From Icerya purchasi (taxonomy: Eukaryota > Arthropoda > Insecta > Hemiptera > Monophlebidae), in NCBI GenBank assembly GCA_039619475.1, contig CM077115.1, positions 105,746,393-105,810,392 on the forward strand: a stretch of DNA of 64,000 nucleotides, read 5' to 3'. Under the pieces are notes generated by a model. It had not been told where the DNA came from, did no database searches, and saw nothing but the letters and a program-made list of their open reading frames with translations. Of this stretch, positions 23,191-36,379 are shown one piece after another. The position numbers and the translations under genes are program-made. Every line of letters begins with the position of its first letter. The first letter of the stretch is position 1.

Positions 23191-24995
23191 CAGGGGTGGA
23201 TCCAGAAGGTCATGTGCGGGGGGGTTATAAGAAGGACATTTGGGGGAGAACTTATATAATTATGTAATATTTTATATGGTAGACAGTAAATTTGAGAAAT
23301 ACCTTGTTCCATAAAGAAAATCAAATAGCGACCTTTATAGAAATTTAAAAATATTTTAAAAATATGTTATTATTACAATATAATTTAAATTTAGTTTTAT
23401 TTTTAGGTGAAAAATAAAAGGAAATTATAAAATTCTAGCTAAAATGGTAGTTTAGAAATAGTAATAATGTCCCTTGTTAATTTCCCTTATTTCACTTTTA
23501 ATTTTGCCGATCTCTTCCTTCCTCTAAATATGTTAACTGTTCCCATGCTCTTTAAGTTTCTTCCACAGGCCCTAATCAGACAGGAATTCCACATTTCATC
23601 AGTTCTCAATTTCCTTCGCAAGCAACCGTGTTTACAGATGGTTCGAAGAGGCCGGATGGTGTCGGTGCCTCTTTTATCCTTCCAGATTTTGCCTTTTCAT
23701 AATCTGTTTACTTGCCTCCTTTCTGTTCCATATTCACAGCCAAATTTATGGCTACCCTATGTCCCATTATTTTCATTAACTCCAATCACCTTTCTTCTAA
23801 ATTCTTGATTATATTTGACTCCATGGCCGCCCTTCAGGCCATTTGTTCTGTCATTCTTGATCATTCCAGTGATTTTATTGTACTCTGCATATGCTCACTT
23901 ATCCATGTTCTTTCTCTCCTTCATTCTGTTCAAATTGATTTGATCTTGGTTCCTAGTCATTCAGGCACTTTCAGTAATAAAGTAGCGGACTCCTTGACTC
24001 GGGTTGCTGCCTCTTCTCACTTCTTTTTCAAAAAAGTCTCATCAGCCAATCTACTTCCACTATGCAAAGATTTTCATCTTAGGTTTTGATCGATTCCTCT
24101 TTTTCTAACAATTTTTCTTTTTATCCTTCTATTCAACTCAGTCTTTGTAAAAATCCGTGGTTCTCTTTGTTTCCTTCACTTCGTCGTTCTGTTAACGTCT
24201 CCATTATTCGCTTGCGCCTTAACTATTCTCCGGTGCCTTCCTCCCATTTTCATTTTTTCATTGGTTGCCTCTCCACTCAAATGAAGAGCATGTTTGCGAT
24301 GCGGACCATGTATTCATTGAGTGATCATCACTTTCTTCTGAGTACTCTGCTTTCTACTTCAGTTTGCTGAGACTTGGTCTCCATACTCCATATTGCACCT
24401 CTTATGTTCCAGCCTTTCCCTCTCCACAGATTGTTCCCATTATTTGTTCCTTTCTCCTAACAACAATCGATATCATATGAAGATATAATTGACTCCTACC
24501 TATTCTAATTGCTTCTGGGTAAAGATCTCCAGTTGATGAGCCAAAAAAAATAAAAAAAATAAGACTGAAATATGTTCAATTAAGAAATTTTAAAAAGCCC
24601 CCTCAAAAAAAAAGAAAAAAAAGAAAGATAGTATTTATTAGACTTTACTTCTTTTTCATTTTTGATAGTAATCGGATCCTAATTCTTTCTTCGTGAGCAA
24701 GTTTAAATATATATATATATTTCTCATTGAACTATTTTTAATTAAAATTACAAAATAAAAATTAAAAATAAATAAAAATGGAAAAGATCAATGACAGCTG
24801 TGTTTAAAATAGAATAAAAAAGGAATATTAATAGTTTTACTATAAAATAGTATTAAACATTAGTTACAATTAAATCTGTAGGTCAAATTCATACTAATCT
24901 TATGTAGCATAAATTAAGTTTCTCTGTTATAACAAATTATTCATAGAGGCTTTGGTTCTCGAGGGGTGGGGGTGCCCTCCATAGATCCGCAACTG
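23191..24995. mobile_element. hAT-type MITE, split by a retrotransposon insertion
   Basis: Ends are CAGGGGTGGATCC and, inverted, CAGTTGCGGATC. Flanks are TATTGTAG on the left and TTTGTAG on the right, an 8-bp target duplication with one base lost. Internal sequence on both sides of 23465-24620 matches, in order, the uninterrupted copy at 58817-59461, for example CGGATCCTAATTCTTTCTTC. Non-autonomous: no transposase. Confidence 0.8.
23465..24620 (+). mobile_element. non-LTR retrotransposon RNase H fragment inside the MITE
   Basis: This block is absent from the paralogous MITE copy, so it is a later insertion. It encodes a broken RNase H: VFTDGSKRPDGVGASF near 23630, one in-frame stop, then FCSIFTA where AE would follow (the Glu is replaced by Lys), IIFDSMAALQ and LVPSHSGTFSNKVADSL. 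The tail module (SIIRLRLN) follows out of frame. The 3' end reads CTGGGTAAAGATCTCCAG and an A-rich TAA-like tail. It is the same family as the fragment at 55405-56350. Exact borders and target duplication are blurred by A-runs. Confidence 0.75.
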
Positions 24996-27054
24996 TTTGT
25001 AGTCCTTCATTAGTGCAAGTGATATTTAAATAGTACAATACATGAACATTTCAAGATTAATATTTATAAATATTTTTAAACAAGAAATTAAGTCATTTAT
25101 GTTAACAAAATAATCCCCCAAATAAAAAAACAGACAACAAACATAATTTTCTTTCTGTTTTCTAATTTGTATTTGATTAATTTTTAATTTTTTCTCTTTC
25201 TCTCCCACACATTCACTTCTTGGTATGTGTGTGTGTGTGTGTGTATGTTTGTGTGGGGTATAAAAGAAACATAGACACTGATATCTAAAATAAATTTTAT
25301 TAATTCTTTTAAGGTTTATAAATATTTAACAAGCTATATACTGCGAAAAACAAATATTTTACAAATCAGTTACATTATGTGTGAGGTCGTTTACAAAACT
25401 GTTTTTTTTTTTTTTTTTTTTTTTTTTTATGAGGTAGATAAAAGACAAATTATGACGACAAAATTTTGCTTGATTCAGTGAGGAAAAATGTATTTTCATT
25501 ATAAGTTAATATAGACCATAATAGCAGGTATGCATGTAAATTTTGTAAATGATTGTAAACGCTGTTTTTCATCTGTTCCAGTTGTACTGTTTTTTTTTTT
25601 TAATAAAATGTACTGTATCATGTATAATAAAAGACACATTTTTCAACATATATCTTAGGAAGAGGAGATGAAAACACATTCTTATTGTAAAAATCTACCA
25701 AATAATTTATAAAAAACAAATATACTCATATGTTAACTACAGATGTGTTATCACTATCATTATCCTTTTTTGTAGTATGATTTGAAAAAATCATTAATCT
25801 AATAATCTGGTCTTTTTAGTAATATAGTATGCCTTTTGATTCCAAACTTACCAGACTATTGAAATTTTAAAATATTTTATTAATTAATAAATGATTTATA
25901 AGAAAATAAACAATTTGTTTAATTTGTAAAAAATGTGTACGGTGAATAAAATGTAATTTAAGCGTTAAATTAAAAAAAAAAAAGAAATAAATGAATGCAA
26001 ATACACTGTTAGAATTCGTTTTATTGTTCCATAAAAATATAAGAATTTGTAATTTAAATAAAATTCTTAATTTATGCGGCGTCTAAGTGTTACATTACAT
26101 TTATGAAAAAAAATTTAATGCTTAATATACTTTTTATTAATTTATATTGCTATACTAATAATAAGACTAATTCAGTATATTCAATTATTCAATATGTCAT
26201 ATGCTTTTTATTTTACAAAAATTATGAATTATCAGAAATTATAACACAAATATGTTAGACTTCTTAATGTATGTTTACAAAAAAAAAAAAAAAAAAAAGA
26301 AAATGAACACCACAATAATTGAAATCAAAGGAAAACTTTCAGTTACATTTTATGCACCTAGTCTGTCTGTTTTATTTAAAATAAACCTAAAAGTTAAATT
26401 TCAGAGTTATAGATAAAAAGGTGCAAAAGTAATCCAAAATTAAAGTTGTGTGAATTTTATTAAAAAACTGAGTATTAATAAAACTTTTAATTTTCAAGAA
26501 ACGTAATATATTTCAGAAACTTTGTAACAGCTATGTTTAAAATAGAATGTAAGATATTATTTATGATCTTAATTTCTGAAAAAAAATTATTTTTGTTACA
26601 GTTTTTATTGGTGAAGAAGAAAACTGATTTGGTATCAAGTGATTTAATATTTAAAATAGTTTTATAGCCAAATAAACTATTTTAAAGAGTTAATGTCAGC
26701 AGGAGGCAGTTATTTTAGTACTCTGTTTTAATAGTAATTTAAGTACTATGGTACCATTACATTGATGTCAGAAACTTTTTTATTAGTAGATATAATAGAA
26801 GAAAATAGAAAAAATAATGGATATCCCCATAAATAATAGAGAAAAATATTATAATAGAATGCAAGAAAAAATTACAACTACTGACATACAGTAAAATTAA
26901 TCATTAAAATATAATTTTTGATGGAACATTACACATCAACAAACATTACAGTAAATTAAAAATATACTATTTTAACTACAGAATTAGTTGCTTTAAAGCA
27001 AACCACTTTATCAAAATGTACTTTATATAATTATATATATATATATATATGTAT
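24996..27054. other. AT-rich DNA with simple repeats
   Basis: Contains (GT)n at about 25226-25244, a long poly-T at about 25403-25428 and a poly-A at about 26279-26298. No exon or protein-coding transposon was recognised. Confidence 0.5.
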
Positions 27055-27449
27055 CAAGGCAGTGTTCACCCCCCCCCTCCCATTAGAACTGAAAAAATTA
27101 TTATAAATACACAAAAATCTGACAAAAATCAAAAATTTAAAATAAATATTGATGATTTTTTAGAGTGTTCTTACATTATAAAAAAAAAGAAAAAATATGG
27201 TCCATATTTTTATCTACTTCATTAATATTTTATGCAAAATTTTTTATTATGAGTATAATCAATAACATATGTAATTTTTATTAATTATTATATAGTAATT
27301 CATTTATGTAACTTATTAATACATAAATCAAAACTATGGAAATTATTAATGGTATGAATATTAATGAAAAATGTATTGTTATTTATAAAATACATATGTC
27401 AAGGAAATTTTCAAAACCCCCCCATTTTAAAATTCTGGACACGGCCCTG
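27055..27449. mobile_element. hAT-type MITE, 395 bp
   Basis: Terminal inverted repeats are CAAGGCAGTGTTCA on the left and, inverted, CAGGGCCGTGTCCA on the right. Flanking octamers ATATGTAT and ATATATAT match at 7 of 8 positions, so the element went into a TA microsatellite, halves of which remain on each side. The interior is non-coding. CAGGG-type ends with 8-bp duplications indicate the hAT superfamily. Confidence 0.75.
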
Positions 27450-27549
27450 ATATATATATATATATATATATATACAAATCACGCATGCATATATAAACCA
27501 ACTTATAATAAAATAATAACATTTCACATTATATAATGCTGAGATAATT

Positions 27550-27743
27550 TTATATTTCATCAACTGCTGAATGAATCGAAATATAATGTGATTTTAGACT
27601 AGATTTCTGTGTGAACGTATTAAAGCAATATTTACATTGGAAGTGTTTGCCGCATTCATGCTTTAAATGATACTTTAAACCATTATAATGTTTGAATGTT
27701 CTATTGCAGTTACCAGATGGACACTTATAGCGTTCAGACTTAT
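27550..27743 (-). CDS. lola: lola-type alternative 3' zinc-finger exon (group B, copy 3)
   Basis: Minus-strand exon with acceptor AG at 27745-27744, two bases AT of a split codon, then 63 codons and TAA. Finger 1 is C-x4-C-x12-H-x4-C (CPSGNC ... HLKHEC). Finger 2 is C-x2-C-x12-H-x4-H (CKYC ... HYISIH). The start is set by the splice site: the frame stays open a little further upstream, but that sequence is a pyrimidine-rich intron end (CTTGCTTGTAG). It resembles the 38293-38528 exon most closely, sharing ERYKCPS, RTFKHY, GLKYHLKHECGK and SAxDEI after the last His. Expected product: a nuclear BTB zinc-finger isoform. The short tail ends in DEI. Confidence 0.87.
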
Positions 27744-28540
27744 CTACAAGCAAGAAAAAAGATTACCAAAAATTAACAAAATAAAATAATCCTACAGTGT
27801 AAAAATAATTTTATCGATTCAGTTAATGACATGTGTGATTATATCACTTTTTTTGTGGCCCGGGTAGTAACTACTTGTCCAGTTTTCTCTTATAACAAAA
27901 TTTTTGGCTAATTGTTATAATAAAATTATAACATCATACAGCTCTCTTTAATAAAATTATATAATTCAACTGTTCCTTTAAAATTAGTATCACAGAAAAT
28001 CAATTAATTAATATGTACTAGAGTATGGTGTTGAATTGATTTACTAATCTACAAATATAACCGACCCTTCAAAATCATACAGTACACAGTTCTACATTAT
28101 GTACTCAACTAAACTCTCATTGATACTATATGCGCATATCTCTAAGCTTAACTATATTAAATATAGTTAAAACTTGTAGGGTTAGCTATAATCTCATCAT
28201 TATTATTAGAAAATCAAGTATTTACTGTTACTTGAAGACCATAGTAATGCTTTTCTATATTAATACTTATATTCTTATGATAATATTCCTACTTCCATTT
28301 GGTGTTATATGTTAGTATTTTTTGAATTCATTTGAGAGGTATTTATTTCTCATTTATTACTCTATACAAATTTTATTATTTTATCCGCCACATACTTTCT
28401 TTCTGTGGTGTCCAGGTATTCCTTTAAATTTCATATTATCACTGTTTTTTTGAATTTTCCCAGGGATTTTTTGTAAAACATCAATAGATGATTTCATTAT
28501 AAAACATTTTGAAAATACCACAAAGGAGCTGAACAATTTA
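27744..28540. other. AT-rich intronic DNA
   Basis: No exon or element recognised between the zinc-finger exon and the retrotransposon relic. Confidence 0.5.
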
Positions 28541-30200
28541 GTGAATATTTTATATGTTTTGGTAAAACAGTACAGACCCAAATGTGATATTCAGCTACTT
28601 AATATTAACATCAATAATTTTATTTTGTCCACTTTTTTCACTCCACTTGTAAATAACTCCCAAATAAAAGCAATAATTAACAATCTAAAAGTTCATAAGG
28701 CACCTGGATGGGACGAAATTAGCGTTAAAGATATTGAACAAAATTCAGATATATATTTACTCCTATTTTAACTAACATGGTCAGTCGCACTGAAAGGGAA
28801 GTGAACACTCCGGGTGGGTTCAAAATAGGTATTATTAGACTGATACATAAAAAAAGGATGCAAAATCAATTTGAAAATTACCGCTTATTAACAATAATAC
28901 CGGTAGTAGTTAAAATATTAGAACACTACACTGATAAACATTAAGAAATTATCTGGAAAAACAATGAAAACTAGCACAGATTCAGAGAAAAAAGATCTAC
29001 AACAACACTACTAAGAAAAATGATAAATAAGATAAACAAAGGACTATCGATGGGGAATTAATTTATAATTACCTTTAGTGATCTAGCTAAAGCATTTGAC
29101 TTAATTGACCATAATCTACTGATTAATGATTTAGAAAATCTGGGTATTTTAAATAATCAACTAATGCGGTTTAAGAATTACATAAACAATAGGAAAAGCA
29201 TAGTAAAAATTGCAAGGATTAATAGTAATGAAAAAGGCCATTCAATATGGAGTAAGTAAGGAACTATACTGGCTTCTATACTCTTTCTAATACACACTAA
29301 TTCTTTACACAGGAATATTAAAAATCCAAAGGTATATGTTTTTGCTGCTGATATTACCCTATTAATTGAACATAAAAAGTTAGAGGTGGCGGAAAAATTA
29401 CTGAAAGAGGATATAGATAATTTTAGTAAATGGGCACATGATAAGAGGTTATGTATAAATATAAATAAATCTAAATTACTACATATTCAAAACAGCACTA
29501 AACATGGAAGTCTCGACTGCAATAACAAATGCTTATTTCAACTCCATGAAACTAACAACACTCTATCATGATTATGTCTGTCATTAGAGAATGTAAAATA
29601 TCTAAAATATCTAGGAATATATATCAATAAATCTTTGAACTAGAAAAAATACATTCAAAATTTAAATTTGAGAATAACAGACAATTCCAGCTTTACATAA
29701 ATTAAAGCAGGTTTTATCATATGGAACACTATATACATATATATATATACTATAATATAATTATGTTTAGAATTCTATATGGAATTCAAATATGGGGAAA
29801 GGCTAAGAAAACAGAAATCAATAAAATAGGTTAAATTCAGAAATGGTGTTTAAAACTTATCCTAACCCACTGGAATTGAAATGTCTCGAGATCAGCTTGG
29901 TGGAAGGAAAACAATGAAATGTCACCCAAGTTGTACTATTACTATTATAGATTATTTGAATTTAATAGCAATAATATGAAGTTACCATTCAAGCAAAAAA
30001 CTCAAATAACAAGATTACAAAGCAATATATATTGCATTTATCTTAGAGAAGCAGATCTATGAACTGATAACACAGATGATGCAGTTTTAATTAAATTAAG
30101 GAGTACTATCCCTAACCATATTTCAAGTGAAAAAAGAATTGGAGTGTAAAAAAAGGAAGTAAGGAAACGGCTGAGAGAATGATGCAAAGATCGAATTTAT
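28541..30200 (+). pseudogene. old reverse transcriptase relic (CR1/L2-like non-LTR)
   Basis: Degraded RT on the plus strand with many stops and frame changes. Readable blocks in order: IKAIINNLKVHKAPGWDEI (RT fingers) near 28668, ITFSDLAKAFDLIDHNLL near 29070, a region corresponding to QGTILASILF near 29258, then VFAADITLLIEHKKLE near 29340, where the catalytic FADD box is altered to AADI. FSKWAHDKRLCININKSK and KYLGIYINKSL follow. Block spacing matches RT palm order. No RNase H is visible. The decay and AT-rich drift indicate an older insertion than the 17-kb element. Confidence 0.75.
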
Positions 30201-30959
30201 CCATTACAGGTTGCTCAGTTATGGATTTTTTGTTTACATATTTCTTCATTTTTTCTTTTTTTCATTACTTTCCTGCTCATACCTCTCAGTATAGATGCAT
30301 AGTTATAAGGAGTGTACGTTTTTATTCATTTTTACTTAGATAGATATTAATTTAGTTTTATTTCGTTTTGTTTTATATAATAAGCATAAATGGTTTGTAA
30401 TTTATTTTGAGGTGAATAAACGATAATAAAAGTTTGGGGCACTCATACAATGGACATGCTTGGTCTGTGAAATCCACAACTTATTTATATAAAAAGAAAA
30501 AAAAAGAAAAAAAAATATTCACTATATACTATTGTACTTATCGGCTTTCTTAAAAAAAAAACAAAAAAAAACACAAAACAAAACAACAAAATCTCATATA
30601 TATATATATATAGTTATTAACTTAGCCGTACATGAAAAATGTACCGAAGGAATTTTAAATGTTCTTTTTTGATGTTAAAGGTTTGTTTATACAAAACAAA
30701 AATGGAGTTTTGTTTTATTGTATCCACAGATGCATCTGTATATACATAAACATTCATAATTTATAAATCTTTTTTCTATACTCTCTTGTAAAATTGTATT
30801 ATTTACTTGGTGTTAATTGTTTTAACAGATTTATTTTTAGAAAATTTTTTCACATATGCTCATAATTAGTATTATAATATAAACATTTATGGTTTTGAAT
30901 TACATGTATATCGATCTTATTAAAATTCTGGTAGCTTGTTACTACTATTGGCCTTATTT
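30201..30959. other. AT-rich DNA with A-runs
   Basis: Several A-rich runs, for example around 30490-30590, and a short TA microsatellite at about 30598-30612. Part may be the 3' tail of the relic to the left. Confidence 0.4.
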
Positions 30960-31950
30960 TATCAATATTCACCATAAAAAATATATTGATTTAGTTGTGA
31001 TAAACGTTTGTTTGTATGATGATGTCGATCAGTTATACATTTCGAATCAAATTTACCAGTAATGTATTGTATATATAAATAAATTGTAATGCCTAATGTT
31101 TCTATACAAATACAGTGATTAGGACTTGATTGCAGAGGACTCCAAAAAAATTTCAACACAGTATTTTATATAGATTTTATTCTATTTTTCATTTTTTTGC
31201 TTATTGGAGATAAGATTGTTTCAGGATTATATCAAAGTTCAATGTATACTTCATCTTTGGATGGCTAAACCCATCTAGTATTCAAAAGTCTTAGTATTTT
31301 CTTTTTTATATAATTTTCTTCCTTGTTCCATACTGATTTATTGTCAAAATTAGACTCGAATGCATTTAATACTTTTGGTGAACTGTACTAATTTAATATT
31401 AATTGTAACATAAGGACTAGGGCTTACTTCATGTCTAGTAAACATAACATCTTTATTTTTTTCTTTGGAAAATTGAAGTTCAATTGCTTTTACAAAATTT
31501 TCTAACTTCTACATTGTTATAACTGTAGTTAATGAGACTGCTAAGATATACAGTACTACAATCTTTCTAGATCTTATTTTATGAAGTTATCAGCATACAC
31601 TGAATATACAGTTAGACTCAAAATGGGGGCTTGGCATATTCTTACATCGCACTGCAACATGCCCTATAATTTTTCTATATGTTCCACCATAAATTCTATT
31701 AGAGCAAAAATGTAAAATTCAGTTTATTATGTCTTATGATATCACATAATTAGATAATATATTTCGTAGAAATTTTAGATTTACTTCATCACATGCGTTT
31801 TTAAAATCAATAAAAAAAGCAATGAGTATCCCTAGTTCCATATCCGGATTGAAAAACCAAATTATTTATGTGATATAACCCCCATTCTAATCTGTTCTTG
31901 ATTACCAAATCTAATATGTTCCCAACACACAGCAGAAGAAATAAAGGTTG
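30960..31950 (-). pseudogene. old reverse transcriptase relic, minus strand
   Basis: Read on the minus strand from about 31870 leftwards, a degraded RT is visible across frames: QSGYGTRDTHCFF, FIDFKNACDEVNLKFL, a following segment where the family reads YRNKI...GG, then SPHFESNCIFSVCADN, which corresponds to the region leading to the YADD box. Many stops interrupt it. Block order and spacing match RTE/CR1-type reverse transcriptases. The 3' part to about 30960 is assigned only by continuity. This is one of several retrotransposon relics on the same strand as the zinc-finger exons. Confidence 0.55.
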
Positions 31951-33009
31951 ATGAAAAGAATACTCAAACAGGTTTTTGTTTTGTTTTAGTACAGGACAAG
32001 CACAACGTCTTTTCTAAATATATGGAATAAGGCACTATGTAAAAGAGGAGTTAAATAAAGATAATTGTAAGGATTCTACACCGAGATGTTTTAAAGCCTC
32101 ATACGAACAATGCCAACCATTCCCGTATATGTATTTTCATTATATTTTAAACTAATATTTAGCTACTTCTATTGTTTTTTTTTTAAATCAAATCGTCAAA
32201 TCTGTTAGATATTATATTTTAAATGTGACTTGTTTGTTCATTAATGCTCTGGTACTGTTTAATGAATGGAATAATCCATTTGACATCACCATGATAAAAC
32301 ATTTGTTGGTTCTTGTTTATTTTTCTATTAAAGGAAATTTTTTTAATTTTACAGCAGAGCAAACCATTTATTAGAAAAACAATATTTATGAAATTTACAT
32401 TTATGATAATTCATTTTCGAAGTACAGAATTACAAATAAAATGTTTTAAATAAAACTAATGAAAACACTTTAAACTCCAGTAACAATTTTCTACGTAAAA
32501 AATATTTATTAAGCCAAAATTCATCAGCTTAGTTTAATTTTTTAATTTATTTCAGTAATCTAAATTACTTGGAACAACTGACTTAAATACACAATGCTGA
32601 TCCTGGAATGACCGTAAAATTTAGTTTAAACTTTAAAAAAACAAAATCTAAATATTAGTCTGTAAAAAATTTCAAAACAATCGTTGAAGATAAAATTTCA
32701 AACCTATTTTTATTTATTTTTAATAATACTTTTATAACCAGCTGTTTGCATCCGAACTGGAACTAATAAACTGAAAAGCCCTATTATTTTACCTGGAACA
32801 AAAACCAGAATTCAGTTGACATTTTTTCCAGCTATTTTTTTAATTTTCCTATTTTTCCCCCTTTTTCTGTCGATGCTTGTTGTCCATGATAAATATAAAA
32901 GAAAACAGAAAATATTTTCAATTCAGATTTTTTTTATTTTTTTTGTTTAATCCCCTAAGCTACAGTTTGCCAAATTAAACTGCTGCGGCCATCACCACAT
33001 ACTGAGCGG
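31951..33009. other. AT-rich DNA, no gene recognised
   Basis: No supported exon, element end or RNA. Confidence 0.5.
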
Positions 33010-34499
33010 AGGACTATATTACTTTAGCTTTTCTGTTTATTTTAAGAAAATTAATGATTGAATTTATTGCTGTTTGGAAGTTTGATGGCATATCGAGGAA
33101 TGTTTTATACGGTAGGAGCGTCTGTGTTGATATGAATACTGCGCATTCTATTAATATATGCTGAACGGGTTGGGACAAAACATCCCATATAGAAAGGATA
33201 CTGCGTTGGAGAAAATTACCCATTTAGAAGATGATCATGCGAGATTGTGGTATGACTGTCCGGAGTCGGCTGATTACACTGAAATCTCTGCGGGAACAAT
33301 TCATTGGGGGCCACCATGGCTCGGCCGTTGACTTTATTTGGCCAGAAATATCTGGTTCGCGGTCCATCGTTCCCCCCATTCTTCGCTAAAAAGAATTGTA
33401 CCATGGATGAAGGGACAGGTGAATATCTGTTCAGCGAAACTCGTAGTGCCGACTGTGATTCCCGCGTGACCGGGAACCTACATAGACGTCACCTGGCTTT
33501 CAAACTTCTGTATATCGATGATAATACAAAGGATTTGGGTAATTATTATATTTCTTGTTTTAGGGCCTGTGATTATTAATGTCTTTTTGTTAGGCTCGCA
33601 AGAAGAAATGTAGCCCGTATAGGATGGCCTACATTTATGCGTCCAGTACTGTGCAGACATTGTTGAGTCGGAAAGAACGCGCTTTATCTGATACTATGAG
33701 CATGCATGCTGTTATCGATGAGTTTGTGGTGGGTTTATTTCTAACACCATCTGCATAGTCTATAACTTGGTCAGTGTATTTATTTATTGTATTTTTAGCT
33801 ATTTCGATAACGTCAAATGATAGCTGTTTAAAATTGTTTTTAAGTGATGCATCTGTTTTAATATTGGGAACGTTTTAGTGTATAGGGATTATTGGGGTTA
33901 TGTTATTTAAATTTAGTAAGTTGAGGGCCTCTGGTACAAGATCATATGAGAAAATTTGTGTGCATGAGAAATTAATAACAGCCAAAGGAGTATTGTTAAG
34001 GACTTAGGGCAAAGCCTTGTGGAATACCATTCTCTAGTGGCATAGTTCTTGAATTGATAGTTCCAGTCTTAACTTGAAACTTTCTTTATGTTAGAAAATT
34101 TTTTATATAGCCAGCCATATTGCCAGTTAACTCAGCGGTTAGTAACTTCATTAATAGCCCTAGCCGCCATACTCGATCGACTGCTTTTTCCATGTCAAAA
34201 ATATTGCATGTACGCTTTGTCGGCGGCAGAATGTTGTTGAAATTTACCGCTGTAGGCTCAGTTCAGTAGATGCTCATACATTACGCCCTTCGGATTGTGT
34301 ACAGAAAAGGAGATTGTTCTGCTCAAGGAAATGGATAAGACGGCTGTTCACAATTTTCTCCATTATTTTGGATATCATATTTAGGAGAGAAATGGGTCTG
34401 TAACTATGAAAAAGGAGAGGATTTTTGCTTGGCTTCAGAATAGGAACAATTTGGGCTATTTTCCATTGATGCGGAATAGAGCCTGCCATCCATATCTGG

Positions 34500-34537
<38 letters not shown>

Positions 34538-34900
34538 CCCAGATCCAAGTCGCTCCGAAGTTTACCCAGCCTGAAATAATCGGGTATCAGAGAAAGAAAA
34601 CGGAACTAGCCCCCCAGTATTCTCCTTAGATCCATTAGGCTCAGCACATTGTGAACCTCAACTTCACAATCCACGATATCTTATCAAGGATATATGGGAA
34701 TTTCTTTACTTTATACAATAAATAGGATTTTGCAGAAGGCGGTAAATATTTTAACATGTACGGGTGTATAGCATCCAGACCAGGAGAATTATTACGTGTA
34801 TGATGTATGAATTGGATATTAAGTTCAGTATCAGTAAAATCGCAATTACACGAAGCTGTTGCATTTTGGCAAAACCAAATTTAAAATGCATTTAAAACAG
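33010..34900 (-). pseudogene. I/R1-type non-LTR retrotransposon relic, minus strand
   Basis: Read leftwards from about 34870: TDTELNIQFIHHTRNNSPGL near the RT fingers, then MLKYLPPSAK. After an interruption containing a (TA)n run come IPHQWKIAQIVPILKPSKNP and HSYRPISLLNMISK (34274-34489). FDMEKAVDRVWR is near 34190 and ENGIPQGFALSP near 34030. The FADD segment and most of RNase H are missing. The element resumes with PDSHTTISHDHLLNG near 33230 and VQHILIECAVF near 33160, the usual C-terminal tail. Stops, frameshifts, an internal deletion and foreign inserts make it dead. A GC-richer block at about 33300-33480 inside it is unexplained. Confidence 0.75.
34500..34537. repeat. (TA)n microsatellite
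   Basis: About 38 bases of pure TA splitting the minus-strand retrotransposon relic. Confidence 0.9.
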
Positions 34901-35899
34901 GTAGAAAACTTACGTGTATAAAGAATAAAAAAGATATTGACAAAGAGAAGAATCTGAGCTAGCACAGTAATAGGAAGCAGACCAATTTAAAATTTCTTTA
35001 AAATCCGAAACAAAGATAGCGCAAAAGATTACTGCCTTAACTGCATTGTAACTAGTTTTTAAACAAAAAGGTTGCAAAGAAAAATGGAATAGTATAGAAT
35101 TTTAACATGAAAGTAAAATTAAATTTCGACTTCATAATAAATTACTGAAGTAGTTTCGGAGTTCTAGGACCTTGCAACTAGAAACTAGAAGTTCATTTTC
35201 AGCGCTGAGATTTACTTTTGTGAAAACAATGACATAATTTAAATTTAAATTTTTATTTGATTTTAGTTATTACCGGTAATTTTAACATGCACCAAATTTA
35301 TAACTTACACACGTTCTACATTATTTCAAGTACTCGTTTTTAATTTTGTGGGCTTTGCCAACCAAGAGGATGACAGTTAAACAGAAGTAAAATAAATTAG
35401 ATCTTTGACTAGAATTTAAAAAGAAGACAGAGAGTAGAGACATCTCCTAGTAGAGAAAAAGGTGCAGGATGAAGGAAGCCTTGTAAACTTAGATTTTCAA
35501 ATTATTCTGTAAATAGAAAAATAAATATAATTTAAATGTAATTATTAAATGCAAAGATTTATGCATTTCTGAAACTGGAAAGTGCAACTAGCATTGATAG
35601 TTGACAATTTTTTCTGTCTGTTCAAAATAATGAAAACAGTTCAAGATATTGTTACAGCTTATCTTATTAAGTTTTATAGGGATCATAATGAGATGATGCA
35701 GACGTTGGTTTTATCACTGTACATATTTTTTTAATTCATTTATTTTTTGTCGCTCGACACAGTGGCCATTTGTGTAGAAACATTATTGCAATCCTATTTC
35801 CAAATTTTTACAGATTTAAAAATGTAATATCTAAATTAATTGATACATATTGGAAATTTTTAAAAATTGTTATTGATTTTGACAGTTTTCTGTGTGGTT
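34901..35899. other. AT-rich DNA, no gene recognised
   Basis: No supported frame. Could be more retrotransposon sequence decayed beyond recognition. Confidence 0.4.
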
Positions 35900-36300
35900 T
35901 GATAGAATTTCTAAAAGCGATTTTCCTTCGTTATGACAAATTGTAAGTTGGGCGTCGAATTTTTCGGATTTTGTTAAAAGATGTTCCAAAGTGGTACTGA
36001 CTCTTTATCAAAAATGTACTTATGCGTGTAGCTGCAGTGTCCCATTCTAAACCTTGAAAAGACTGCTTCATCTTGTCTATTTTTCCAGTAGCTTGTTTTC
36101 CGGACTCTGTTATTGTTTTTTGATAACTGGGAAAGTTGATGCTATTCGTTTTTCCAAGTTGAGTGGTTCAATTTTTTGAATTCTTTCATCAAAGTTCTAT
36201 CCCCTTTTTTGGACCTGCTTCTGTTTGAAATAGCTTTCACTGAGCTAATTCTATTATAAGGTTTAAGAGATGTCTGATAAATTGCAATTTAGGGGTTTTC
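35900..36300 (-). pseudogene. C-terminal tail of another RNase H retrotransposon, minus strand
   Basis: On the minus strand near 36100-35950 a frame reads DEAVFSRFRMGHCSYTHKYI followed by ESVPLWNIF. This is the conserved arginine-rich tail module (RLRxGHTxxTHxYL) that follows RNase H in I/R1-type elements, with Cys-His residues lost. Preceding codons (WKNRQDE and a basic stretch) fit the linker. It may belong to the same insertion as the RT piece at 37559-38050, interrupted by the SINE and other DNA, but this is inference. Confidence 0.55.
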
Positions 36301-36379
36301 TTATATTTTTGCATCGTATTCGCAATGGTTTCGGTATTTTAGTGTTTTTCTCGTCTTCTTCACCTTTAATAAGTGGCAT

